DNA of 64,000 nucleotides from Metallyticus violacea (lineage: Eukaryota; Arthropoda; Insecta; Mantodea; Metallyticidae), in assembly GCA_030762175.1 (NCBI GenBank), contig CM060831.1, forward strand, positions 28,159,001 through 28,223,000, read 5' to 3'. Position numbers and translations under genes: made by a program. Of the stretch, positions 11,701 to 22,905 are shown piece by piece (the first letter of the stretch is position 1; each line of letters starts with the position of its first letter). Under the pieces are notes generated by a model. It ran no database searches. It was not told the DNA's origin and saw only the letters and a list, made by a program, of their open reading frames with translations.

Positions 11701-13881
11701 AATATAGGAAAAGATATATAGATCCTGCAAAACAGGTATGGGTATAATAGCTTTATAATAATGGATAGTTTTAATCTAGTAGGAAAAAATATGTTTAAAA
11801 CGAAATCAGTGAATATTATCTTGGAAATTGACATCTATTTAGGTAAAGTAAAAAGCAAATGGTTGAGAAATGTAAATACCTAAAGGGGGAAAAAAAATGA
11901 CTAGTGTTTAATGTCCATTTTTGCTACTGAGGTACCACAGGCAATGGACATGAAATGAAATGATATATTGAGAACGGATTTATTTTTAAGGAAGGTATCG
12001 TTCCAGGCTTAAGTTTAGGGTACCTCCCAGGTATTTGCCATTTATGAGGACTGAGGAAAACCTGGAAAAAACCTGTCAGGGAGGACAGTCCTGGCGGGAT
12101 TCGAACCCAGACCTCCTGCTCACCAGTCTGCGCCTTAATGATCTCGGCCATCTGTGGCTGTTACATAAAGGGAAAACTGAGCTTTTAGAAAATTAATTAA
12201 AAATAGAAATGGAAATCGTTAGGGTATAATGCACATATAAAGTGATTCCAGTAGCAGAATAACCAGTGTTCAAGTGTTCTAGTCCCACTGGATTAGTTAG
12301 CAACTCATGAGTGGGAGTATAATATATGTCTAGTTAGTGAGAAGGTTGTCCTTTTTTAGATTTAGAAATTAGTATTTATCAGAGTAAGTGAACATATGTG
12401 TAGTGGTAGGATTAGATGGAAAGAATAGTGGGTAATGTTATATAAATTATATTTTGGCAGGAGTCATAAATAAATAAATATGATATACATTAAAAATAAA
12501 TGTATAGAATATTTAAATTAGTAATTGATGAGTTCAAGAAGAAGTGAAACAGAGTAGGACTTTAAAAGTGAGCAATAATGAAGAAAATAAATGAGGAAAA
12601 GAATGGAAAAATAATCCTATGTTGCTGGGAAAGAATTATTTGAAGTGGCGAATGAAATTTTGTCTTCTGGAATTCCAGCAAGTGACCACTGATGAACCAA
12701 AGATGTAGGTTAGTCAGGTTTGTAGATGGAAAATAAAGGATATTTTTAATTTAATTACGTTGTCATTATTTTATTTGATAGTGTTTCATGACTTGGAATA
12801 AAAAGAATTACATGAACTTAATACTCTTGAAGCTAAGTGGTAAAACAATGTTGATATAGAGTTGGTTTGGCAACATTTATACTTTACTCACTTGGTTTAT
12901 TTAATAGGACATGTTTCCAGAACATTCGCTCTCATCATCAGCAGAAGATTAACTGAAGATGGGAGCAAATGTTCCTGAAACATGTTCAATTAAAAAACCA
13001 TGTACATGAAGTAAAAGTGTCACAAACCAAATCTGTATTAACATTAAGAATAATTATGTTCAATTTATAATTTAGCAATGAAATTTATTTTATTGTATTA
13101 TTACTCTAATTTCAACCTTTTTTTTTCTTTCTCTTATGCCATCCCTCTTGCTAGCCTCATCTTGCTGCTTGTCTTTTTTATTCCCAAAGATAAATGAAAC
13201 TCAAAAAAGGAAAAAATTAAAATGCAAATGAGGTAAAAGTGAATAAACTCACAGCCTTGAACAATATTCTGGGTCAAAAATTTCAGAACTGTTTACGAAA
13301 GTAGAAAAAAGCATGGGACAAATGCATTTATTAATGTACATTAAAATATGTAAATGCACAGTTCAATAAAAGTGCTTAAAATTTTATTGTTATTTTTGGC
13401 AACCTCCTTGTACCAATGATAACCAAATCTTCCATAATCGCCTCATCCACCAGGGGTACAAATATGGCTCAACAGCAATGGCACACTTTTACCCTGAAGA
13501 TATGGACACCATATGGCACAAAATCTTGGACGTTTACAGTAAACTGACAAAGAGCTGTTCATGTCACTTGGTTAAATTTTTATTATGAGCTCAGTGAAAC
13601 AGAGTGTACATTTACTCTGAATGGACCAGTCCTTAACAAAGACTAATGGCTGAAGGATAATGATTGAAGTCACAAACAGAAACTAAAGAATTCAACAGGT
13701 AATTATGCATATTTTAAACAGATTTCATATTTATTAAATATTTTTGTAATAAAGAGTTATATTTAAAACTTGTACCTCTTGTTCTGCTCAATCTACTGGC
13801 AGAGCGATAGGAATCCATACGAAGACGAGATGAACTGGATTGTGTATTTCGACGTCGGGAAGAGCTCTCCCATGAGGACAT
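2712..13881 (-). CDS. 5' part of a multi-exon gene, NKAPD1-like candidate
   Basis: Two coding exons on minus. Exon A is 13776-13881: the ATG at 13881 follows an in-frame TAG, and an acceptor TTCCAG at 13896 implies a spliced 5' UTR. It encodes 35 Ser/Arg-rich residues starting MSSWESSSRRRN and ends in phase 1 at a GTACAAG donor. Exon B is 2712-2832 (acceptor TTTTTAACAG), opens in the matching phase, encodes SSPKRRELDKVMKKARRDG and then SSYWNKKLLEAEEKDPN, and ends in phase 2 at GTAGTT. The rest lies outside the window. The WNKK...DPNR stretch and the SSSSRLR segment resemble vertebrate NKAPD1 as I remember it; that identity is weak. The 10.9 kb intron holds a LINE and a SINE. The Ser/Arg-rich, basic composition suits a nuclear protein (inference). 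Confidence 0.65.
2833..3505. other. Intronic sequence, no feature seen
   Basis: AT-rich intron of the minus-strand gene. I see no coding segment, RNA gene or recognisable repeat. Confidence 0.5.
3506..3868 (+). mobile_element. hAT-like transposase fragment (candidate)
   Basis: An open + strand stretch of 120 codons contains FLRNWKILAANLLVLLKP, then TEFLPIFTAVEINKRL. This recalls the W..L..L...LKP...S...LP spacing of hAT/ZBED transposases ahead of the dimerisation region. No terminal repeats or DDE residues were found and downstream sequence (3.9-4.65 kb) does not clearly continue it. It could be chance. Confidence 0.3.
4650..6395. other. Intronic sequence with a short tandem duplication
   Basis: Apart from the 77-bp duplication at 5435-5588 I recognise nothing. 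Minus-strand translation around 5.0-5.4 kb is protein-like in patches (for example LALEKARKIVQKIKRHV) but broken; it may be an old element I cannot name. Confidence 0.4.
5435..5588. repeat. Tandem duplication, 77-bp unit, two copies
   Basis: The block starting TCTTTCAACATCTACTTCAT at 5435 repeats at 5512 with a few substitutions and a 1-base indel, so it is a recent direct duplication. Confidence 0.9.
6395..10510 (-). mobile_element. LINE (non-LTR retrotransposon), esterase-EN-RT type
   Basis: Read 5'->3' on minus. 10477-10157 is an open frame (106 codons) with a Cys pair and a coiled-coil tail. About 9.9-9.5 kb, across frameshifts, has an SGNH/GDSL-esterase-like part: NVVGYIKPNAKLV, DVTVIIAGANDV (GxND block), and PHRYDLIHNSCVNKEI. 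9359-9042 carries an AP-endonuclease-like GGGIVIYVQNN and 8907-8659 the TRITSRSVTSIDYIITN end of that domain. 7921-7604 is RT: NYRSITL, QHGFRKNHST, FLDVSKAFD; VISYADDTS follows near 7.42 kb and C-terminal PYIQYGIEPWGS near 7.0 kb. It ends in an AAT/ATT microsatellite. Many stops make it dead. It lies in the large intron of the minus-strand gene, same orientation. Confidence 0.85.
6401..6453. repeat. (AAT)n/(ATT)n microsatellite palindrome
   Basis: A run of AAT units switches to ATT units at about 6430, making a perfect fold-back. It sits where the 3' tail of the minus-strand LINE would be, so it may have grown from that tail. Confidence 0.9.
10520..11480. other. Intronic sequence, no feature seen
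   Basis: Nothing recognised apart from decayed AT-rich sequence. Confidence 0.4.
11480..11850 (+). mobile_element. LINE endonuclease fragment
   Basis: Frame-shifted + translation gives SGGIGVLMWRK, WKIDEVYGINMYLEAAYNPP, then YNPNLFNNIG and FIIMDSFNLVG. This is the order GG(I/V)-V, AxYxPP, then a decayed GDFN block of an AP-like retrotransposon endonuclease. No RT follows, so it is a truncated scrap. It may belong to the same family as the element at 62.1-63.4 kb. Confidence 0.6.
11893..12170 (-). repeat. tRNA-derived SINE, family 2
   Basis: On minus, the head reads GATGGCCGAGATCATTAAGG (A-box region), a long variable arm and GGTTCGAATCCC (B box), resembling a class II (Leu/Ser-type) tRNA. 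The body contains GGGAGGTACCCTAAACTTAA. A second, truncated copy is at 22.7 kb. Confidence 0.75.
12180..12860. other. No feature seen
   Basis: AT-rich sequence without recognisable coding segments or repeats. Confidence 0.4.
12863..13034. mobile_element. Short palindromic PLE derivative with two hammerhead-like motifs
   Basis: Imperfect inverted repeat of about 75-base arms (GGTTTG near 12864, CAAACC near 13023). Minus 12907-12943 reads CTGATGA, stem, GGAAACATGTCC; plus 12952-12987 reads CTGAAGA, stem GGAGC/GUUCC, GAAACATGTTC. No protein-coding part is left. No convincing target duplication was found. Confidence 0.6.
13035..13775. other. Unassigned, one exon-like open stretch
   Basis: Around 13.41-13.59 kb the + strand is open and locally more balanced in composition (contains GYKYGSTAMAHFYPEDMD), ending at TGA. 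I do not recognise it and see no matching splice partner. Confidence 0.25.
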
Positions 13882-13895
13882 TCTGCTCTACCACA

Positions 13896-15530
13896 CTGGA
13901 ACCAATCAAATGAAATATTATATGCTCAGATAAATCACACATTTAACAACAAAGGAAAAAATATCACAGTAAAATTATTTACATTTATAACCATCCAACA
14001 GGAAAATATTTCAGATGTGCGCCATATTCATATCTACTAATTACTATACCAGCATTAACTTTTACATAACATAAATTTCATACAGTAATTTATATATAAT
14101 AATGGAACATTAATTCATAGAATGCACGTTTATTTTGCAGATGCTAGACAAAGAAAGATGAATAATCACACATGACAAGGGTCAAATAACCCATATCCAC
14201 ATCACAAGTTTCTTTCAGCATTATTTAAAAAGTTGTTCCTGTGTTTTCTTTATGTTCTGCAGCATTACATATGAAATTTCAATGAGTGGTGACAAATGTC
14301 AACAGGATGGTTGGCACTACTGTATTGTGGAATACAGGATGTCCTATGCAGCTGGTAAGCCAAGCAACAATGTGCCCTTGCAAAAGGAATAAACATGACA
14401 CATTAATGCTCTTTATAGAAAATACTGCCCATTAGCATATGCATTATCACAGAAAATTGTTGCTTCCACAGCAAATTCTTCATTTAAAACTTATACTATT
14501 TCCTTTCGAGTAACATCTTATAGTTCCTTCTTATGGGGATTGTTCTTGTAAATCTTATCATGGAAGCTTACTCACAAACAAAAACTGCAAGATGCTCATT
14601 AAGAGTATCATGGAAATCATTGTCCAAAATTGATCTCTCTTTTCTTCAGGTATCATTTTGCTGCAAATGAAGCCACAGCTTGTACAAGCTTTGATGTAAT
14701 CTCAATATTTGTCAGAGAGTTCAAAAAAATTTGTTGCTTGTATTTTTCAAATTCTTCTATTAAAAACAACAGTATATCCATTAAATGTATGCTATATAAG
14801 GAAGTTCTGTTAAATTAGATGAGCATTTTCCATGCTCCAGTACATTTTGTTTTAGGATGAAATGTGCCCATTTAAATTGATCCTGGCATCATTAGAAAAC
14901 CAAATCTAATATCTATAATACTCGTGAATACCTTGAACAAATAACAAAAATATATTAAAACACCATGATTATATGGTTAACTCCATGATTTACAATCACT
15001 TTAAGTGGTTTTAACAATAAAAGTTCAGTAGCACTTCTCAATGATACAGGGTTAATAAGTTGAAAGGGGAAATTTTCCAGATATTCAATTGAATATCTGC
15101 AAATTATTCACTGATAACACTAAATTGTGTGCTTTTAGTTTTCTTATCACTCATCCTACCTGAACTTCACAAAATTTTCTATAATATACTTCAGGCATTT
15201 TCTTATGTATTGTCTTAAAACTTTCTTTTTACTTCCATTGCCAACTATATTTTTACACACAAATTATAAACATTTGTTGCTCTAATATATACTTACATAA
15301 ATTAACACCTTAACAACTTACAATAACTGCTTTTTGCACCTACCAACCATGCCAGACATCATGTTAGTAATCTTACTGTAGCAAGATTAATTGTTGTAAC
15401 GATTATGTAGTCCAAATGGCTGATGCAAATTTGCTGCAAATTCCAGTACATGTACATGTAATTAGGATTCAAATCTATTAAAGTGTTATTTCAGTAACAT
15501 CAATAAAGGAAGATATTAAAATGTAAATTG
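13896..15530. other. No feature seen
   Basis: AT-rich, presumably 5' intron of the minus-strand gene. No gene, RNA or repeat recognised. Confidence 0.4.
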
Positions 15531-16230
15531 GAACTTGCACAGTGAAGCTAATTATATAATTGATATCATTGTATGATTCAGTTGTACTACACACTCTTAA
15601 AGCTTCAGTTACTGTCATAATGTATGGAACCACTTTCGAGAACATTTAGTTCTCATCTTCAGCCAGACTAAAGTTCAACTGTTGGATCATTTGTTGAGCT
15701 GTGGGAATGTGTATTCTGCTTTGGTGGCGGTGTGATAAACTTGTAGTTTGTTTTCATCCCCGGCAATGTTGAAGTTCAATAGACTGTCTTTGTATTTGTA
15801 GATTTTCTCCCAAGTTGCTATTTCTGTAAGACTACTGATTTTAATAGTTTTGCTTTATTCACTATGTTGTAATTTTCTGTCCAAAAATGATAATATAGTG
15901 AATAAAGCAAAATTATTAAAATCAGTACAAGGAACTACAGAACTAGCAACTTGGGAAAAAATCTACATCTATTAAATACAAAAACAGTCTAATGAACTTC
16001 AAATTGCTGGGGGTGAAAACATAAACTACAAGTTTATTACACCGCCAACCAGAGCAGAATACACATTCCCACAGCTTAACAAATGATCTGACAGTTGAAC
16101 TTTAGCCTGACTGAAGATAAGAACTAAATGTTCTCAAAACCGGTTCCATACTTTATGACAAGTAAGTGAAGCTTTAAGAGTGTGTAGTTAAACTGAATCA
16201 TATAATGACATCAATTAAAGGAAGATATGT
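15530..16230. mobile_element. Large palindrome of two head-to-head PLE 3' ends
   Basis: About 350-bp inverted arms meet near 15.89 kb. Each arm runs from GTGAAGC/ACACTCTTAA tail sequence, through a hammerhead-like motif (minus 15626-15663; plus 16111-16147), to the end of a PLE reading frame (ITPP.KQNTHSHS on each arm). This is PLE family D, also at 49.4 and 58.9 kb. There is no intact RT; the copies are 5' truncated and joined in inverse orientation. Confidence 0.8.
16111..16147 (+). ncRNA. Hammerhead-ribozyme-like motif (family D)
   Basis: CTGAAGA core, GAACTAAATGTTC stem-loop II, AAAACCGG with the palindromic ACCGGT, then TTCC. The mirror copy is at 15626-15663 on minus. Confidence 0.5.
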
Positions 16231-18575
16231 TTTTATTAAAAGTATCAGATTTAATATAATTTGTTTTGTGTGTACATGCATAAAGAAAAAGGCTTGAAAA
16301 CCCTACATTTCAAAATTGCTCATAAACTGGGAACAAATTCTGCAAATAAGCACAATCTGTCCATCATAACTTAATAGCAAAATATTGCTCTGCATTTCAA
16401 GTTTTAATCTTCCCTTTGTGGCAATTGGCTCTAGAATTTACCACTACACTGAAATGCCTGTTAACTTGGCTGTTATTTTTATGATTTCATTGTTTGTTGC
16501 ATTCATATTCTTTCATAAAAACATTAGTTACTGACATAAATGCAAACCAAAATATATAATAAAATTATTTCTTCACACTATAAGTAACAAAAAGAAATAG
16601 GCATACAAATAACCAAGTATATTTATATAATAAACAATATTACTCTGTGAGCTAATTTGCAAAAAAATAGGCTGATCAGTCAATCAAAATTATTTCCGCC
16701 ACATGCTTTTATCGACATTCCTATAAACTCATGATGAACAGACAATATGTAATTTTCTTATGAATATAAGACCAAAATATGTGGGCAAAAAAATTCAACA
16801 TTTAAAAAAATATTTGCTGCTTTAGTGCACCTATGGTGTAACTGCAACAAATTAAAAATTCTGATTTATTATCCATAATTATAGTTTTTCAAGCCATTTT
16901 AGTCTAGCAAAACCTGAGAGGAAGAGTGTCAATAACATGATTTTCTTTTCCCACTAATCCTAACCACATATCCATCATGATCCTCATTCAATTCTACATA
17001 AATGCAGCTATTTTTCTTTGGTCATGCTATTCATCCCAACATTGAAACAAACCTAAAAATAAATACAACTGAACAGTTTGATTCCTTCCTTATTTGGAAG
17101 TTCATCACCACTAGCAAGGGAACAGATGAAATTGTAAAAAGTTAAGACACAAAAGCAAAAGGAACATTTGTCCAACTGTACCCAATATGGAGAAACACAA
17201 ATTACTCCTGTAAAATCAAGTTGAGAATATTTAGCTGTAACATGTTATTTGTTCTCCTATATGACTGTTAGACCTTTAAGGTGACAGAAGGGATCATAAA
17301 CAAATGGCAAACATTTATAGAAGTGTGTGAAGGATAATAATATTAGATGGCTAGAAAGTATATACAATGAAGACTTATAGGCAGTAACACAGCAACAACC
17401 TTTTGGGATATAGATTCAGGCTCAAATGTAATTGGAAACTGGAAGGAGTTGTGGAAAAACAAGCTTTAGATTGGAATTTCCAAGGTAGAGGATGACCATA
17501 AAATTTCTGCAAAAAAAGCATTATCATGAAAGCAGAATCTATAGGGAAATACTGACTATTAACCACCTAGTTTCAATAAAAAGCATTCACCTTCGCCCTT
17601 TGCTCCAGTGGGAGATATGGGAATTTAATGAATGTCAAACTCAATTTTGTTGCAATGAAACCTGCTTGCTCCTTTGACTTTTCCCAGTTCTTAAGTCTCA
17701 CAGCCTCCCCACATGCAATGTGGCCTCTTACCAGCTTTCTATTTCTCAAAACCTGGTAATGCTAATTACAAAAAGCAAAAATTCAAATGATCTTTTGATT
17801 TATTCATGACCACTTTCAATACTTAGAAGCATAAAACTGGACATCAATACAGCTTATAAAGCATATGACAATTTCTGGAGACTAACACTAACATAAACTC
17901 ACACTGCACTGAGGACTCATTACTTTATGACATAGCACATAACAAAGGTATCTATATTAACAATAAAGACTGGAAGGAGAACTGATGCATTTATGGAAGT
18001 TCAAGAGAAGTGCTGGGATAATGTTAAGATTCTCAGAGAAACCTGTTGTGCCCACTGAGATGCTGGGAGAACTGTATTAAACCAAGGTTGCACATTTGTT
18101 AGTGAATAATACTAACTTGATAAATGATATTACTAATTTAAGTCCTCTTCCATGTGCAACTTCAAAAATTATTGCCAGTGCAATATATGTCATTAGACAC
18201 AGAATGCTTGGCAATTGGTGGCATCTGAAAAGTGGCATTCTATATTGATTAAGCTTTTTTTCCTTACTGGAGTAAAAGCACAAGACATGTTTCTTATGAT
18301 TAAATGCTAAGCACAGAATGTCATAAGCTTACACAGATATAAAAGATACTTACTCAGAAAAACGACCTATTCTGCTAATGGGCATTTAAGTAGGATCTTA
18401 GTTCCAAAACCACCTTACTTATTTTTATTAACTTTTTTACACATATCCAAAACAGCAAACTATTCCAAAACATACCTATGTCAACTTCTGAGTTTTCACT
18501 ATGTTAATTACTTCATTTCATTCAACAGTTTTATAATTAACCATCTGATTATCAATTGATTTCTCCATTTTTTTC
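16230..18575. other. No feature seen
   Basis: AT-rich sequence; short open stretches (for example 17.4-17.7 kb) look random in composition. No RNA gene or repeat recognised. Confidence 0.4.
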
Positions 18576-18585
18576 AGTTCAAATT

Positions 18586-18857
18586 GTCGATCCTGGTCGT
18601 GTAGTGGTAACTATACTTGCCTTCTAAACCCAAGATCGCATGGATTTTTCGGGCATAAAAATAATAAGTATGGCTTCATTCGGAAGGGAAGTAAAGCCGT
18701 GGGTCCCATGTCATACATTTACGGCAGGAAAAAGAACCTCAAGCCTGAAAGAGAGGCCTCTGAGCAAAAATTTGTCTGCAGTTTCATGCCCTGAATTGAA
18801 TGGGACGCTGATGTCTGAGATGTTAAAGAGTGTCCTTAAATAAACAAATAAAAAAAA
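18586..18857 (+). repeat. tRNA-derived SINE, family 1
   Basis: Same body as the 1.7 kb copy, with A-rich tail. The head keeps GTGTAGTGGTAA but has lost the B box. Flanked by a perfect 10-bp duplication AGTTCAAATT (18576-18585 and 18858-18867), so the boundaries are firm. Confidence 0.85.
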
Positions 18858-18867
18858 AGTTCAAATT

Positions 18868-19316
18868 TATAAAATATAATTTTTATAGTTTTTTTTGTCA
18901 ATATCTCTACCTATCTCAATTTTTTTTTTCAACACTTTTGCATTCCTCGTGTAAAATCCATGTAAATATTGCCTCCTGTCCAGAACTACTGAAGTTCATG
19001 TTTTGTGAGATTCCCATACTAAGTCCAAGTTTAAAAAATATGTTCCCAGAACTATTTGAATGGATGAATGGTCTAGGGCAGAGGAGGATAGTTTCAGTAC
19101 TTGAGTCATGCTCAAGATTGGCCCTTTGTGCCTACAACCCCCCAATGGGAGCATCTCTAGGGGAAAGATGGGGTGAGGGATACATGGGAAGCCAGGATCT
19201 GAGAGGTGACTATGCAGATGTAGATAAAGTCCCTAAAATATTTCCAGATAAAAGCACTGCAATGTTAGTGGAGCTCATTTGTGAGTGTATGAGCCCCTCA
19301 GAAAGTCTGCTTTCTT
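18868..19316 (+). other. Unassigned open stretch
   Basis: Over 140 codons free of stops follow the SINE, unusual for such AT-rich DNA. The latter half is GC-richer and contains RRIVSVLESCSRLAL and NPPMGASLGERWGEG. I recognise no family, and no splice signals clearly frame it. It may be an old repeat or chance. Confidence 0.2.
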
Positions 19317-19319
19317 AGA

Positions 19320-20410
19320 AGAGAACCAACAGAATAAAATAAGAAAATAGGAGAGCTGAAAATTAGTGATGTAAATATTTGTCCTAGCATTCATCTAAGC
19401 GACATGGGAAAACCACACAAAATCCAAGGTCTGAATGGCCAGCTCAATCAAACTGAACCCAGAACCTCTTGAATGTGAGTTCCTAGCATTAACATTTCAG
19501 TCATCCTCCTCAATCTCACAGAACTATATGTCTCCTAATCACATTATAATAATTAGAAGTATAGCTCATAATGTGCATATAATCAATGCCACATGTTAAT
19601 TGGCAATGCATAAAGCCACTAGAAATTCTTGTCTCAGTACAGCTTCTTAACATCATAATTTTCATACCATTCACAAATACAGTCAAGAGCCTGGTCAATA
19701 ATTTTTTTTTTATTTTACATAGTTTGTAGTTGAAGCCATGCACAGCAAAAATGTAATATGTGTTTCAGTTCATAGTTGACGTGCTTCCAATCTTCACAAG
19801 TCATTGCATCAGTGATGTAAAATTTTTTCCATATCTTCTCTTTGCTTGCAGTTTTTCTATAAGTACATCAATAAATCCCAGAGTAGGGGGCAGCAGTAGG
19901 TGGAAACAAAGTTCTTCTATGTAAAAAGAGTTCTCTCATCAATTAATAGGTCAGTCTTGAGGTAGCATATTTTGAAACATACAAAACCTTCTTGAGGAAA
20001 GTCACTTTCAATTTTACCAGTTGTGAAAGGTGTTTCACTTTTAAATGTGGTAATATATTTTCTAGTCCATAAGTTGCAACTGCATGACTTTTGGCTCAAA
20101 CAATTTTTTTTATTTATTTATTGTTGCTTTGGCTGCATTGGTCTTCTTACAATATCTGTAAATTTGATATGACTTCTGTACTTGTATATCAGTAGCCATT
20201 AATGAAATGAATTAATGATGACCAAATGAGCTTTTTGCATCTTAAAGCTATCTTGCATTCATCTTCTCAGGTAAGGAAAAGCTCCGAAAAAAATCTTACC
20301 AACACAGCTTGGCCTAACTGGAGTTCCAATCAGGACTTCGAGATCAGTTGTTGCAAATTTTACCACTAGAACACAGAGGCAGCCTGAAACAAATAATAGC
20401 TTATTTAGAT
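19320..20410. other. No feature seen
   Basis: AT-rich, no recognisable coding segment or element. Confidence 0.4.
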
Positions 20411-20609
20411 AATCTCTTCTGAGTCAAAATTTTTAGAACAATCATTATGGTTTCATTACTTGAGATTTACTCAGGAAATGTTCTACAAAACATGTCCTGG
20501 GTAAATCTCATGTAAGCAAAACCATAAAGTGTGTTCTAAAAATTTCAACTCAAAAAGGTTATTGATGTGTGTTTCACTGTGTTCGATTCCAAATTGAATT
20601 AACAGTGAA
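20411..20609. mobile_element. Foldback element, PLE-derived
   Basis: Imperfect inverted repeat with about 65-base arms (20421-20550) followed by a TTTCACTGTGTTCGATTCC tail like that of the PLE at 58.3 kb. A decayed AAAACATGTCC remnant sits at the centre. Flanked by an 11-bp direct repeat CTTATTTAGAT (20400-20410 and 20610-20620). Confidence 0.65.
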
Positions 20610-20620
20610 CTTATTTAGAT

Positions 20621-22675
20621 GTTAACATTATGGCAGACTATGGTCTTTGCACAGATATACTTAAATCCACCAGTATACCAGGTACCCATTTTCTGAATTT
20701 TTTCATAATGAACTCTTGAATAAAAATTAAAGGAATTTTTGTAACTTATGTTGATAGTGTGTGCTAACTGTTTCAACAGCAGTTGGATTTAGCTTGAAAA
20801 CTTATTAACAAAGTGGACTATCCAAATGCAAGTAGTGCTGAAAATGCTGTTAAGATTTCAGATATAAATATTAATTATTCTAGATCTACTGCACGAAATA
20901 AAAAAGCGTAAAAAGATATCTGGGAGAAGATAAAAAAGAAAAGGGAATAGTATGTTTATTATTTTGTGGTAAAGAGTAGTTAGACAAGATAGAAAAACTT
21001 TTGCTGAAAATGATCTCATGGAATACGATGCGATGCTGCAGTCTAATGACTCCTTAGTTACCAAAGATTGAGAATCTGTAAATACATGTTCAGAATGGGA
21101 ACTTACAGTTTGTAGATATAGCTATATCCATATCTTATAATAATTCAAGATTTGTAAAATAAACCAATAATTTGATATTCAAAGCAAACTATAACTAAAG
21201 TTATTCTTCAAAAGTTACTTAAATCCAAAATACTGTACCATAATTTTCTAATATATATCTATATATTTTTTTTTACTACATAAACAGTACACCCAGAATA
21301 TTTCAAAATCCAGACCAATTATAAATTTCTAAAATTGCACCTACAACTCACCATAATTCTTTGTTTTCCTAAAATTAAGTAAAATGGACTTAGGTAGTTA
21401 TGGAATTAGTTGACTCAATTACATTACTTCAAAATTTACATCTTTCCATCAATAAGTCAAATTTAAGCAAATATTTTCATATAACAGGAATAAAAGCAGC
21501 AATCAGCATAAAGAGAAATATTTTAAATGTTTCTAAACTAGCTATATTATTCTTTTTACTGTAAGCTTTATTGAGATTGTTAAAGTAATTTTAGAAACTG
21601 AATAGTTCAATTATCACATCATTTAATTATGTTATGAGAAACATGGAAGTGGGGAAGTGCATTAGTCAATGATAAGCAATTGCTTAATACCAGCCACACC
21701 ATATGAGCAGGGCCAGCAGACAGGGTTTGTTGAACTGTTATGTTGATCTGGGTTTCACATCACTTGGTCAATGTCATATGGACAATGAAAGATACAAGCA
21801 TCTACACCTAGAGTAATGTCTGTAAAGAATATCAAATGACAAATATTGGGCCTAATTATTTACTACAAAAAGTATTTATTTACAATTTGTATGTCCATGT
21901 TGAGTCCATTGATGCTGTCAAGAGATTATGTGAAGAGAAATTCCAAATGATTGAATTTCAAATCACAATGCAATTCACAAATTAGTAGCATACACACACT
22001 TCCACAAGAACTAAATGATAACATCCATATGGAGATCAATTTAATTTCTCAAAGAGAATTAAGAAAGGAAATGGTACTGTAATTAGCAGTCGCAAGAAAT
22101 CTGTGAAAAACAAAGGCTGGCAATTCCAACATCTTGCATGACACGGGTGAGTGCACATGTAAGTGCATTAGAATTTATTAGACTGTTACTCTAGTGTTTC
22201 CAATACCAACTCTTGTGTCGACCCATTTGCCTGCCTCAGCTCTAGTTTACTGGCTAGCCATGAACAATAGATTATTGACAGCTGTAGTACCTGCCACTGT
22301 GTTGATCATCAGATAATTAGCTGAACTGGTATATTTTTCATTGCAAACAGTGCAACTTGTTCAAGTTCTTGTAAAAAGAAAAAGATTAAGGCAGCGGCAG
22401 AGCAGCATCAGTGGTAGTGAAGAATGAGTTCTTAGAATAAGTGGAATCTCTAAGTGCCTGATGCACTTTCCCTTCTATTCATAGCTTATAAATTAAAAAT
22501 AATACAATTATGGTAATAATTTGACTCCTTTGACTGAATGATGATGGGCAACAATGGAACTGTGTGTTAAAATGGAAACAATGAAAACAGATACAGCCAT
22601 AATGCATATCAAAATAAATCATATGTAGGGGAGACCCATCAATGGCCAGCTTTGCTGTCACTTTGCAAATTAATA
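20621..22675. other. No feature seen
   Basis: AT-rich; no gene, RNA or named repeat recognised. Confidence 0.4.
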
Positions 22676-22905
22676 TTTTTTTTTAGTAGTGTTTAACGCC
22701 CCTTTTCACTACAGAGGCACCATAGGTGGTGGACACTGATGATACAAGAAATGATATATTGTGAAAGGATATGTTTTAAGGAAGGAAGTGTTCCAGACCT
22801 AAGTTTAGGGTACCTCCCTGGCATTTGCCAGTTATGAAGACTGAGAAAACCTGGAAAATAACCCAGTTGGGGAGGATGGTCCCGGCAGGATTCGAACCCC
22901 AGATT
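22676..22905 (-). repeat. tRNA-derived SINE, family 2, truncated
   Basis: Minus-strand copy with an oligo(T) (poly(A) on minus) at its low-coordinate end and the same body as the 11.9 kb copy (GGGAGGTACCCTAAACTTAG). It reaches the B-box sequence GGGTTCGAATCC and stops, so the A-box half is missing. Confidence 0.7.

Noticed and set aside
12095..12170. tRNA-Leu or tRNA-Ser gene on minus
   Set aside because: tRNA-like head of a second SINE family; the acceptor stem is poor and the same body recurs at 22.7 kb.
14630..14818. 62-codon + ORF
   Set aside because: No family resemblance, no splice context; consistent with chance.
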